Source: Bacteroidia bacterium
GTDB lineage: Bacteria > Bacteroidota > Bacteroidia > J057
Reading direction: 5' to 3'
DNA length: 64,000 nt
Assembly (NCBI GenBank): GCA_041391665.1
Contig: JAWKNO010000001.1
Coordinates: forward strand, 2,046,001 to 2,110,000
Positions 9,235-17,217 of this stretch are shown piece by piece (position 1 is the stretch's first letter; every line of letters starts with the position of its first letter). A program made the translations under genes and the position numbers. A model generated the notes under the pieces. That model was not told where the DNA came from and did no database searches. It worked only from the letters and a program-made list of their open reading frames with translations.

Positions 9235-11019
9235 ATGAATAAACAAATCCTCCTCCTCTCAATTCTATTTCTGACCATTTTCAAATTCACCTTTGCCCAA
9301 CACGATGCACTCCTTGAAGCAGAGCAATTTCCCGACAAGGGCGGATGGGTGGTTGACCCCCAGTTTGTCGAGCAAATCGGCTCCAGTTACCTTATGGCTC
9401 ACGGGATGGGCGTGCCAGTGGCAAATGCAGCGACAGATATCAAACTGGCTGCAAAAGGTACCTGGCATGTATGGGCAAGAACAAAAAACTGGGTTCCCGG
9501 CCCATGGACTGCGCCCGGTCAGTTTCGCATAAAAATCAACGGAGAACCACTAAAAAATACCCTCGGCCTGACACCCGGATGGAACTGGGAGTATGCCGGA
9601 GAAATAAAAATTCTTTCCCGGAAAGTACATCTGGAGTTGGTTGACCTTACCGGTTTTAACGGGCGGTGTGATGCGATTTACCTGAGCCAGGTCAACCAAC
9701 CCCCGCCTTCGGCTACGGAGGCGCTTTCCGCCTGGCGGAAAGAAAAACTGATGGAACCGCTGGCTCCTGAACACACCAAAACCTATGACCTCGTTGTCAT
9801 TGGCGGTGGGATTGCGGGCTGTGCTGCGGCCATTGCAGCCGCTGAACAGGGACTTCAGGTGGCCCTGATTCACGACCGACCTCTGCTCGGCGGAAATGCA
9901 AGTAGTGAAATTCGCGTACATACCCTGGGCATTTATGGCAAATTTGAAAGAATTCTGCGATTGATCGATACCGAACATTACCCCAACGGTTCGCCCGAAG
10001 CGCTCGTGGATCAGGAAAAACGAGACCGCAACGTGCAGCAATACGACAATATCGATATTCACTACAATTGGCGTGCGTATGATGCCTTGGCCAAAGATCA
10101 TACGATCCTCCATGTAGATGCCCGGCAGGTTTTTACCGGCGAACGCATTCGCTTTAAAGCGCCGCTTTTTATCGACTCCTCTGGTGATGGATGGATCGGG
10201 TACTGGGCCGGGGCCGAATATTCCTATGGCCGGGAAAGTGTACATACCTATGGAGAAGCCTGGGATGAGTGGGGCGAATTGTGGAGCCCCGAAGAACCTG
10301 ACAATTTTGTGATGGGGTCTTCCATTTTGTGGCAAACAGACATGGCCATGGTACCGCAGCAGTTTCCTGAAGTGCCCTGGGCTTTGGAGGTTGCCGCTGA
10401 GCATGAAGCGACTGCAGGAGAGTGGTATTGGGAGTTTTCGAGAAATGACCTTCACCAGATCGAAGATGGCGAAGAAATCAGAGATCATATGTTGCGGGCG
10501 ATTTTTGGCTCATTTTATAATGCCAAACGAAAAGATGAAAATGAAAATTACCGCCTGCAATGGGTGTCGTATCTGCTGGGAAAACGCGAGTCGAGGCGAT
10601 TGGTGGGCGATCATATCTTCACCTTCAAAGATGTGATCAACCATACCCCTTTTCCCGATTCCGTAGTAGTCGAAGAAAGAGCCATTGATGTGCATTATCA
10701 GCAAAATCTTCAGGACGAGACCAAACCCGATTTTCTGTCGGAAGCTTTATTTTACAGAACGGAGAAGTATTATATCCCCTACCGCAGCTTGTATTCCCGT
10801 AACATCAGCAACCTGTTTATGGCTGGGCGCTGTTTTAGTTGTTCGCACGTCGGACTGGGAGGACCCCGCGTCATGCGCACAACCGGGCAAATGGGGGCAG
10901 CAGTGGGATTTGCCGCTTCTCTATGTAAGAAATATAATGTGGGCCCGCGGGCGATTTACGAAAATTATCTGGAGGAATACATGCAATTAATCCAGACACA
11001 ACAGGCACAGAGACCCTAA
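9235..11019 (+). CDS. Secreted FAD-dependent oxidoreductase with N-terminal beta-sandwich
   Basis: 594-residue protein with signal peptide ('ILFLTIFKFTFAQ'). Residues ~22-155 resemble the beta-sandwich (golvesin-like, CBM-like) domain found with secreted carbohydrate enzymes. The FAD_oxidored fold starts at the dinucleotide-binding motif 'VVIGGGIAGCAAA' near residue 190, followed by 'LLGGNASSEIRVH' typical of the PF12831 type, and near the C-terminus 'NLFMAGRCFSCSHVGLGG', which contacts FAD. Family members are common in polysaccharide loci of Bacteroidota and Planctomycetota, but the substrate oxidised is generally unknown. The next gene, 10 nt downstream, carries a flavinylation motif, suggesting an electron-transfer link (inference). 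Confidence 0.88.
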   Translation: MNKQILLLSILFLTIFKFTFAQHDALLEAEQFPDKGGWVVDPQFVEQIGSSYLMAHGMGVPVANAATDIKLAAKGTWHVWARTKNWVPGPWTAPGQFRIKINGEPLKNTLGLTPGWNWEYAGEIKILSRKVHLELVDLTGFNGRCDAIYLSQVNQPPPSATEALSAWRKEKLMEPLAPEHTKTYDLVVIGGGIAGCAAAIAAAEQGLQVALIHDRPLLGGNASSEIRVHTLGIYGKFERILRLIDTEHYPNGSPEALVDQEKRDRNVQQYDNIDIHYNWRAYDALAKDHTILHVDARQVFTGERIRFKAPLFIDSSGDGWIGYWAGAEYSYGRESVHTYGEAWDEWGELWSPEEPDNFVMGSSILWQTDMAMVPQQFPEVPWALEVAAEHEATAGEWYWEFSRNDLHQIEDGEEIRDHMLRAIFGSFYNAKRKDENENYRLQWVSYLLGKRESRRLVGDHIFTFKDVINHTPFPDSVVVEERAIDVHYQQNLQDETKPDFLSEALFYRTEKYYIPYRSLYSRNISNLFMAGRCFSCSHVGLGGPRVMRTTGQMGAAVGFAASLCKKYNVGPRAIYENYLEEYMQLIQTQQAQRP

Positions 11020-11029
11020 TCATTTCGAC

Positions 11030-12127
11030 ATGCCCAATTATCTGATGATTATTTTGCTATTGGGAATGGGGATATTAGGAATCCGATACAGCGGCGAAAA
11101 TCCCCCTATGTTTTTTGATATGCGCGAAGAGTACCGGCAGGCTGTCCATAGTCAGGAGATTTTTACCTGGCCTGGCGCAGACAGCCTGCTGGAACATCGG
11201 CTCGAACTGCTTTCCAATGAAAAAGGTGAGCCATTATTGTTTTATTCAAATATCTATACACCTGTTTGCGTCGATGGCGCCTGCAAGCCGATGTATATAG
11301 AGATCTACTGGAATTTAATTGGTTCTTATGTTGGCTATGGCACAATTGAGCAGGAGCCGCTGACCAAGTTTGATCACGAATTATTTGCAGAAGCTGACTA
11401 TGTGCGATTGCATCATTTGCTGCAGGACAAAAACTCCATTCTCAAGCGAAAACAATTGTCAGACCTGTTTGATCCCAATGCCAGCCCTGGCGAAAAGATT
11501 ACGATTCAGGGAGTAAAAGTGGATGCAGTTTCGGGCGCTACCAAAAGAGAGATCAAAGAATCGGTGGTGGAAGGTGCGCTCTATTCTTGTTTTACCATCT
11601 GGCATCTGGTGCATGGAGTTGTGCGTGAGGAAATGTCCCGGTATATTGATTCGGTTTACAATCCGGATATAGCCCGGTATTTTCTCCATTCAGACTATGA
11701 AGAATATCAATTTTACGCCATCAAACATATGGACAGTCTGGCGCTGGAACAATCGTTACCAAGAGTCCTGGAAATATATCAGCTAAGCAAGCCGCTTACC
11801 CGTACGTTTATTCTTAAAAAGCTATCCAGGGAAATGTGGAAACGCCCCTGGGTTGGCGAGCAACTTTATCAGTCTTTTTCCAATGTGGACATCAGTTCGC
11901 AGACGATGCTAGTCAATCGGCTGCCCGATGCTGATCCCGGAGTTGTGCCTGTACTGGCGACACAGGGGCGTGTTATGACCCAAAATCAGCTAAAAGCATA
12001 TCTTCAATATTTGGGAGAAAACCCCGAAAGCATAACCCCGACCCTCAAGACTGCATTGGTAAGCGTTGCAGCGGATCCAAATTATGCCTACGGGTATCTG
12101 ATAAAGGCCTTTTTACAAGACCATTAG
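11030..12127 (+). CDS. Exported protein with FMN-binding (ApbE flavinylation) motif and helical C-terminus
   Basis: 365 residues with an N-terminal hydrophobic segment (signal peptide or anchor). The section 'GVKVDAVSGATKREIKESV' at about residues 160-178 contains 'DAVSGAT', matching the D-x-x-(S/T)-G-A-(T/S) motif in which ApbE attaches FMN covalently to a Thr in FMN-binding domains. After ~200 the protein is helical and HEAT-like ('YQLSKPLTRTFILKKLSREM'). It starts 10 nt after the FAD oxidoreductase and probably shares its transcript. I infer a flavin-carrying redox partner for that enzyme; no other domain is recognisable, and an unflavinylated structural role is possible. Confidence 0.65.
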   Translation: MPNYLMIILLLGMGILGIRYSGENPPMFFDMREEYRQAVHSQEIFTWPGADSLLEHRLELLSNEKGEPLLFYSNIYTPVCVDGACKPMYIEIYWNLIGSYVGYGTIEQEPLTKFDHELFAEADYVRLHHLLQDKNSILKRKQLSDLFDPNASPGEKITIQGVKVDAVSGATKREIKESVVEGALYSCFTIWHLVHGVVREEMSRYIDSVYNPDIARYFLHSDYEEYQFYAIKHMDSLALEQSLPRVLEIYQLSKPLTRTFILKKLSREMWKRPWVGEQLYQSFSNVDISSQTMLVNRLPDADPGVVPVLATQGRVMTQNQLKAYLQYLGENPESITPTLKTALVSVAADPNYAYGYLIKAFLQDH

Positions 12128-12142
12128 CCTGGTCGTCCGTAT

Positions 12143-13072
12143 TCAGGAAAACTTATACTCCACCCCTGTTAATTTCTCCGAAACGGCCCATAGCTTTGCT
12201 GCGTCTGCCTGGTTGTGGGAAGCTTCGTTGGAGGGGACAATCACCGGCAATCCGCGCATTTCATTAAATCCGCCCGGCCCATAATATTCTCCTCCCTTTA
12301 CATTCGGGTCAACAGAAGCGCGGATTTGGGGTAAAGCACCCTGTTCCTGACTTTGCATAACCAATTGAAAAACCGAAAGTAGCAATTTATACCCCCAGTT
12401 TTTTTCCAGATGGTTGACCAGATTGGTTTTGGAAACGCCTGGGTGGGCCGCAACTGCGATATTGTCAGACTTGCTGGCTTCAAACTTTCGCTGTAATTCG
12501 TAGGTAAACAGCAGATTGGCCAATTTGGAACGGCTGTACGCACTAAGCGGTGAGTAGTCTTGGCCTTTTTCAAACAGCAGATTATCAAAATCCATTTTCC
12601 CGGACTTGTGCAGGCCACTGCTGACATTGACAACTCTGGCATTTGGCGTGCCCGTAATCCGGTCAAAAAGTAACCCCGTAAGGAGAAAATGGCCAAAATG
12701 ATTGGTGCCCATTTGCGATTCAAGCCCATCTTTTGTGAGCGAGTAAGGCGTATTCATAATACCTGCATTGTTGAGCAACACATCCAGGCGGTCAAACTTC
12801 GCTTTAAAGTCGGAGGCAAATTTACGGATAGAGGCAAAGTCCATCAGATCAAGTGCCATCACCACAATGTCGCCATTTGGCGTACTTTTTCTGATTTCCG
12901 TTTTTGCTACTTGCGCTTTCTCTGCAGAACGGCTGGCCATGACAACCTGAGCGCCTTTTTCCGCAAAAGCTTTTACCGATTCGTACCCGATTCCGCTATT
13001 CCCTCCTGTTACAATTATCACTTTCCCGGTCAGGTTGGGAATATTATCTGTTGTCCATTTTTCTTTACTCAT
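12143..13072 (-). CDS. Short-chain dehydrogenase/reductase
   Basis: Cytoplasmic NAD(P)-dependent oxidoreductase of 309 residues. It has the Rossmann glycine motif 'VTGGNSGIGYES', the 'NNAGIM' motif and the catalytic 'YSRSKLAN' (YxxxK, with the Ser in 'VNVSSGLHKSG'). Its length and the 'NHFGHFLLTGLL' segment resemble the retinol-dehydrogenase/WW-oxidoreductase-like subgroup. It is convergent with the upstream operon, with a 15-nt gap. The substrate is not deducible. Confidence 0.92.
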   Translation of the reverse strand: MSKEKWTTDNIPNLTGKVIIVTGGNSGIGYESVKAFAEKGAQVVMASRSAEKAQVAKTEIRKSTPNGDIVVMALDLMDFASIRKFASDFKAKFDRLDVLLNNAGIMNTPYSLTKDGLESQMGTNHFGHFLLTGLLFDRITGTPNARVVNVSSGLHKSGKMDFDNLLFEKGQDYSPLSAYSRSKLANLLFTYELQRKFEASKSDNIAVAAHPGVSKTNLVNHLEKNWGYKLLLSVFQLVMQSQEQGALPQIRASVDPNVKGGEYYGPGGFNEMRGLPVIVPSNEASHNQADAAKLWAVSEKLTGVEYKFS

Positions 13073-13158
13073 TTGTGTTTTTTTACAAAAGCATTTTTAA
13101 AAGAAAGATTTCACTTGTCTAATTACGCAAAATCCAGATACTTCTTTTTATTCCTTGT

Positions 13159-14580
13159 CTATTTCAGTCCTAAAATATTTTGTCTGTGAGTCTGAATATG
13201 CTGCTCAAGATTGCGGATGATTGTTGAAAATTCTTCTTCTTTAGCCAGGTTTTTCATTTCAGCTTTGTCGGCAACCTGGTCGTATAGTTCTTCATATTCA
13301 ACCTGAGTGAGTGTGGAGTCGGAATAGGTTCTGATATACCGGTATGTTCCGTCAAAAACGGATAAATTGGGCAGTGCACCGCCGTAATTTCCCAAACCTT
13401 CATAGACAAATGATTCGCGCCAGGGCGCTTTAGGATTTTCAAGTAAAGGTTTCAGGCTTTTGCCATGTATGTTTGCTGGTACCGGTACGCCTGCCCATTC
13501 GAGCAGGGTGGGGGCGAGGTCAATATTCAGGACGATTTGTGTATCGTCACCGCTTTTTAGCCCCGGGCCGAGTACAAACATCGGCACACGCGCCGAAGGT
13601 GCGTAGGGCAGTACCTTACTTGTAAACCCATGCTCGCCGAGCATCCAGCCATTGTCACTCATAAAGATGATGTATGTGTTTTCGCGGAGCCTCAGGTCTT
13701 CGATTTTTTGAAAGAGCCTGCCAAGATAGTCATCCATTTCCGTGATCACCGCATAGTATTCCAGTGTATGCTGCTTAATTGCGAGGGAATCGGGATAACC
13801 GTATTCTGCAGATTGTATGCGATTGCGCACGGTTTTTAGATATTCGGGTTTGTCGCTTAGATCATCCAGACGACTGGTGGCGACCGGCATATCGGCGACT
13901 GAATAGCGGGCTTTGGTCTCTGTTTTTGCATCCCAGACCAACTTTCCGTTCATGTGTGGAAGTTGGGTACAATGGAAAAGAAAAAAAGGCTGATCGCTAT
14001 TAGCTGCTTTTTCTAAAAATTCTATTGACTTTTCTACGCAATAGCCATCACAATGCTTTTCTGGCGTTATGACCGAATCACCATCGAAGATTTTTCTGCC
14101 GTAATAGGTCCCATTGGAAAGGAAATATGCCGATTCGTCAAACCCCAGTTCCTGTGGTTTTTGTTTTAGATGCCATTTGCCCATCATGGCCGTGTAATAC
14201 CCCGACTCCTGAAGGTATTGGGCTACGGTCTTTTCCCCTGTATTCAGGCCACTGCCAAGGTGAAGGACGCCATTTGCACTGCCATAACGGCCTGTGAGCG
14301 CTGCCGCCCGGCTTGGGCTGCAAAGCGAAAAAACTACATGTGCATTGGGAAATCGCACCGCCTGTTTTGCGATTTTGTCAAGATAGGGTGTTTGGATTAC
14401 TTCATTTCCACATGCACCGAGAGCATCCTGCCGTTGGTCGTCGGTGTAGATAAAGATCAGATTGGGGCGTGAGACAGGCTGTGATTGTTTTTTTGCACAC
14501 GAAAAAGCAAACATTAAACCCAGCATGCCTATTAGCAAAGTACCTTTACCTGTTTGAAAGTAGTATGTCTTTTTTCTCAT
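13159..14580 (-). CDS. Family S1 sulfatase (arylsulfatase-like lipoprotein)
   Basis: Hydrolyses sulfate esters, probably on a polysaccharide. The start is placed at the ATG at 14580 because it gives a clean lipoprotein signal ending 'FAFSCAKKQ'. The metal site begins at 'NLIFIYTDDQRQDALG', and the formylglycine motif is 'LCSPSRAAALTGRYG', with Cys87 as the residue converted to formylglycine (C/S-x-P-S-R). Other family marks are 'MMGKWHLK', 'FMSDNGWMLGEHG' and 'LAPTLLEWAGVPVP'. It requires a maturase, which is not seen here: the FGE-like genes at 31551, 35871 and 38334 lack the catalytic Cys pair. It is divergent from the GH9-like gene, with a perfect palindrome between them. Confidence 0.95.
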   Translation of the reverse strand: MRKKTYYFQTGKGTLLIGMLGLMFAFSCAKKQSQPVSRPNLIFIYTDDQRQDALGACGNEVIQTPYLDKIAKQAVRFPNAHVVFSLCSPSRAAALTGRYGSANGVLHLGSGLNTGEKTVAQYLQESGYYTAMMGKWHLKQKPQELGFDESAYFLSNGTYYGRKIFDGDSVITPEKHCDGYCVEKSIEFLEKAANSDQPFFLFHCTQLPHMNGKLVWDAKTETKARYSVADMPVATSRLDDLSDKPEYLKTVRNRIQSAEYGYPDSLAIKQHTLEYYAVITEMDDYLGRLFQKIEDLRLRENTYIIFMSDNGWMLGEHGFTSKVLPYAPSARVPMFVLGPGLKSGDDTQIVLNIDLAPTLLEWAGVPVPANIHGKSLKPLLENPKAPWRESFVYEGLGNYGGALPNLSVFDGTYRYIRTYSDSTLTQVEYEELYDQVADKAEMKNLAKEEEFSTIIRNLEQHIQTHRQNILGLK

Positions 14581-14619
14581 GATTGACAAATATTTTGACT
14601 GAGCAATTGCCAATTTAAA

Positions 14620-14648
14620 AATATTATTGCTATTATAGCAATAATATT
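14620..14648. promoter_or_regulatory. 29-bp perfect palindrome between divergent sulfatase and GH9-like genes
   Basis: AATATTATTGCTA at 14620-14632 and TAGCAATAATATT at 14636-14648 are exact reverse complements separated by TTA. The site lies 20 nt before the GH9-like ATG and 40 nt before the sulfatase ATG. There is no T-run after it in either direction, so it looks like an operator controlling both genes rather than a terminator. Confidence 0.6.
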
Positions 14649-14668
14649 ACCTCAAAATCGCTACTACT

Positions 14669-16612
14669 ATGAAAAAATCCTTCCGTATAATTTTTACCAG
14701 TCTGTGTGGTCTGTTGCTGATGTTTGGCTATAACATTTATGCGCAGCAGCCAGAAAATCCTGTTAAGAGCCGTCCCATTGTCAATCAGGCAGGGTACAAT
14801 CTGAATGAAGCCAAACGTTTTGTTTGTTATGGTGCCAAAGACGGAACCGCTTTTCAGATTGTCGGGGCAAAAGATACGGCTGATAAAAAAGCAAAGGTTT
14901 TATTTAGCGGTACAATCCGGAACTTTTCGGGAGATTTTACTGCTTTCAACCCACAGCAATCCGCAGGGGAATATGCCATACGTGTAGCGGGTCATGGCCA
15001 TTCTCATCCTTTCTGGATCGCAGACCACCTGATGGAAAATATATCCAGCCAGCTTGCCTACCAGTTTTTTATCGATGTAAGAGGTAGTGAAAATCCTATA
15101 TTTTCCGATGAAATCAAGGTAGCAGGTGGAGGCCCTTCCCGCGATGGTGGGGCATATACGCTGGAGGCAGTTTTTGAGACCTTGCTGTATGCCTCCAACC
15201 CGGCTTTATTTGATCACTTTCACGAAGATTTTGGCGATGAACAAGTGCCTGACCTGATTAAACTTATCCTCTGGCACGGAGAATTTGCCTGGCATCATCG
15301 CGACTATAACGGCCCTACGGCACACAGGCCCTATATGCTCGGTCATCCCGGAGATCTATTACAAACCTATGACTACCAGAATACCCTCGACCAGTTGGCA
15401 GCGGTTTGCGCAGGCTATCATAGCTTTTTAAAGCCCTATATGGACGAAGCCGTTTACCGCCGTTATCGCGCCACATGCCTCGACAATTGGGAAGCCTATG
15501 AGCGGGATCGGGTGGTGCGGTACTTTGTAAAAAGCGATAAGTGGATTGATGTCGGCTGGCAGGAATTTAATGAAATGGGTAATGTATATGGGCAGGCCGT
15601 TTTCCGGAATCTGTTTATGTATCTGGCTGAAAAAAATGAAAAAGACGGACAGCCGGAAAAATTTCTCGCCTACGCCCGTGCCGCTGCTATGGATATGATC
15701 GCGCATTGGGACTTTGACAATCCCCGGCATATGTGGTGGATCAGAAATGGCGAACATATTACGCCGCAGGCGCTGGCATTTTTCCTGATGGTTGCCCCCG
15801 AATCTGCACCTTATGGCACCGCCGAAAAACTTGCCCAATGGACCGCTCATATGAAGCAGAAAACCGATAACTTCTGGCACTACCGCAAACACTCCGACAC
15901 CGAATGGGCACACCCCAAAACCAAAGAATTGGGCAATACCGGATTGGGCGGCTCTATGTTTGCCGTCGCTTATGTCCTGGGCGACCCTGCCCTCCGAAAT
16001 ATCGGCTGGTCACAGGTCAATCAGGTATTTGGACTCAATCCCGCTCAGGCGCACTACAGCAATAAAAGTCAGGACCGGCTCGACATCAACGGATATTGGC
16101 CGGGGATCGAAACCGGCTGGCCCGATGCGCACCCCAATGGAGCTGGAAAACTCGGTAAAGTCAGGGGGACACTGGATGGCACACCCCTCGACAATATGTT
16201 TCCCTACAATCCTACGCCCAATAAAGAAGGCGTACTTTCCTATTATGCCACCGAAGGATGGGCCGTTACCAACCGCGCATGGATGAGCAGTGTGATATTT
16301 TCCACATTAGGTTCGCACAGCCTCCGCATTCTGAACGCCGGTTCGGAGGAAGTTGCGACAGCCAAACCCGGAGAAACCCTTACCATTTCCCTTCATGCAG
16401 CCCTCGATCATGACTGGGAAAAACCCGATACCGGATGGGTAATCTTTCAGGTGAACAGTGCCGAACCCCAAAAAATGACCGTGACAGAAACCGGCAATCA
16501 CACCGGCTTATTCACTGCCCAATGGGTTGTCAACCAGTCTGCCGGCACGAAGATTAAGTTTTCCTATGGTTATCTTGGCTTTGAGAAAATCGCAGAGATT
16601 GTCGTGGAGTAA
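14669..16612 (+). CDS. GH9-like secreted glycoside hydrolase with N-terminal Ig-like domain
   Basis: 647 residues with a signal peptide ending 'NIYAQQPEN'. An N-terminal CelD_N/Ig-like domain starts at 'RPIVNQAGYNLNEAKRFV' (residues ~34-120), followed by an (alpha/alpha)6 barrel. C-terminal GH9 landmarks are 'QVNQVFGLNPAQAHYSN' and 'YYATEGWAVTNRAW', whose Glu529 is the candidate acid. The usual 'DAGD' nucleophile motif is not obvious; the aligned stretch reads 'GGGPSRDGGAYTLEA', so catalysis or substrate may deviate from cellulases. A ~100-residue beta domain closes the protein. It probably acts with the adjacent sulfatase. Confidence 0.8.
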   Translation: MKKSFRIIFTSLCGLLLMFGYNIYAQQPENPVKSRPIVNQAGYNLNEAKRFVCYGAKDGTAFQIVGAKDTADKKAKVLFSGTIRNFSGDFTAFNPQQSAGEYAIRVAGHGHSHPFWIADHLMENISSQLAYQFFIDVRGSENPIFSDEIKVAGGGPSRDGGAYTLEAVFETLLYASNPALFDHFHEDFGDEQVPDLIKLILWHGEFAWHHRDYNGPTAHRPYMLGHPGDLLQTYDYQNTLDQLAAVCAGYHSFLKPYMDEAVYRRYRATCLDNWEAYERDRVVRYFVKSDKWIDVGWQEFNEMGNVYGQAVFRNLFMYLAEKNEKDGQPEKFLAYARAAAMDMIAHWDFDNPRHMWWIRNGEHITPQALAFFLMVAPESAPYGTAEKLAQWTAHMKQKTDNFWHYRKHSDTEWAHPKTKELGNTGLGGSMFAVAYVLGDPALRNIGWSQVNQVFGLNPAQAHYSNKSQDRLDINGYWPGIETGWPDAHPNGAGKLGKVRGTLDGTPLDNMFPYNPTPNKEGVLSYYATEGWAVTNRAWMSSVIFSTLGSHSLRILNAGSEEVATAKPGETLTISLHAALDHDWEKPDTGWVIFQVNSAEPQKMTVTETGNHTGLFTAQWVVNQSAGTKIKFSYGYLGFEKIAEIVVE

Positions 16613-16672
16613 AAAAAATTATTTCCACGTAGTGATATCATAATTTTTTCTTCTCAACTTGCAACCTTATAC

Positions 16673-16688
16673 ATCAACAATCGTTGAT
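16673..16688. promoter_or_regulatory. Palindrome upstream of the MarR gene, candidate self-operator
   Basis: ATCAAC-AATC-GTTGAT lies 13 nt before the MarR start. It shares the ATCAA/TTGAT half-site with the palindrome in front of the efflux operon at 17150-17168. Confidence 0.5.
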
Positions 16689-16701
16689 AAGGTCAACTAT
16701 T

Positions 16702-17133
16702 ATGATTGTATCACAACTTTCTATCGGCTATCTTCTGGCAAATGCTGTCAAAGCTCTCGTTCGCCGAACTTCAGATCGGTTTGAGCGTGAAGAAGTACCC
16801 ATTACCATCCATCATCATTATCTGATGAATGTCCTTTCGTCTCGCGAAGAGATGATTCAGTCTGAATTGGCCAGTCTGATGGAGCGCGATAAATCAGCGG
16901 TGTTGCGGCATATTGACCAACTGGAGCAAATGCAATTGATTACACGCGAACCCAATACCATTGACAGGCGCAAAAAACATCTGGTGCTTACACCCAAAGG
17001 CCAGCAGCTTTTGGAGCATACCCGTCGCCTGATTCACGAAACCCTCGATGAAATGCTGACCGGAGTCCCCAAAGAAGATGTGGAAAAATTTCGCGAAGTG
17101 CTGATTCATTTACAGGGGAACGATCTCTGCTAA
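16702..17133 (+). CDS. MarR-family transcriptional regulator
   Basis: Winged-helix repressor of 143 residues from the ATG at 16702, which has an AAGG eight nucleotides upstream; a TTG start at 16684 would add six residues and overlap the palindrome. The DNA-binding helices are around 'LASLMERDKSAVLRHIDQLE', and the wing is 'ITREPNTIDRRKKHLVLTPKG', the MarR DxRxxxxxLT motif. It lies directly upstream of a TolC/adaptor/RND operon in the same orientation, the classical layout of an efflux system repressed by a ligand-responsive MarR protein. Palindromes with shared half-sites precede both units. Confidence 0.93.
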   Translation: MIVSQLSIGYLLANAVKALVRRTSDRFEREEVPITIHHHYLMNVLSSREEMIQSELASLMERDKSAVLRHIDQLEQMQLITREPNTIDRRKKHLVLTPKGQQLLEHTRRLIHETLDEMLTGVPKEDVEKFREVLIHLQGNDLC

Positions 17134-17149
17134 TATTTTTTTACATAAT

Positions 17150-17187
17150 TAATTGATCCCATCAATTATATATCTCATCTACTTTTG
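17150..17187 (+). promoter_or_regulatory. Operator and promoter of the first efflux operon
   Basis: A perfect 8-bp inverted repeat TAATTGAT-CCC-ATCAATTA occupies 17150-17168. Twelve nucleotides downstream is TACTTTTG (17180-17187), a match to the Bacteroidota -7 box TAnnTTTG. A repressor on the palindrome would cover the upstream promoter element. The -33 spacing is not ideal (nearest TTG ends 24 nt upstream). Confidence 0.6.
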
Positions 17188-17217
17188 ATTTAAACAATGA
17201 TTTATTTCACCACCAAA

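Noticed and set aside
12689..13189. 166-codon plus-strand frame across the SDR gene start
   Set aside because: It lies opposite the SDR's conserved Rossmann motif and has no domain, signal or start context.
14620..14648. AT-rich palindrome as a terminator
   Set aside because: Neither side has the T-run on the correct strand, and it lies between two divergent gene starts, where no transcript ends.
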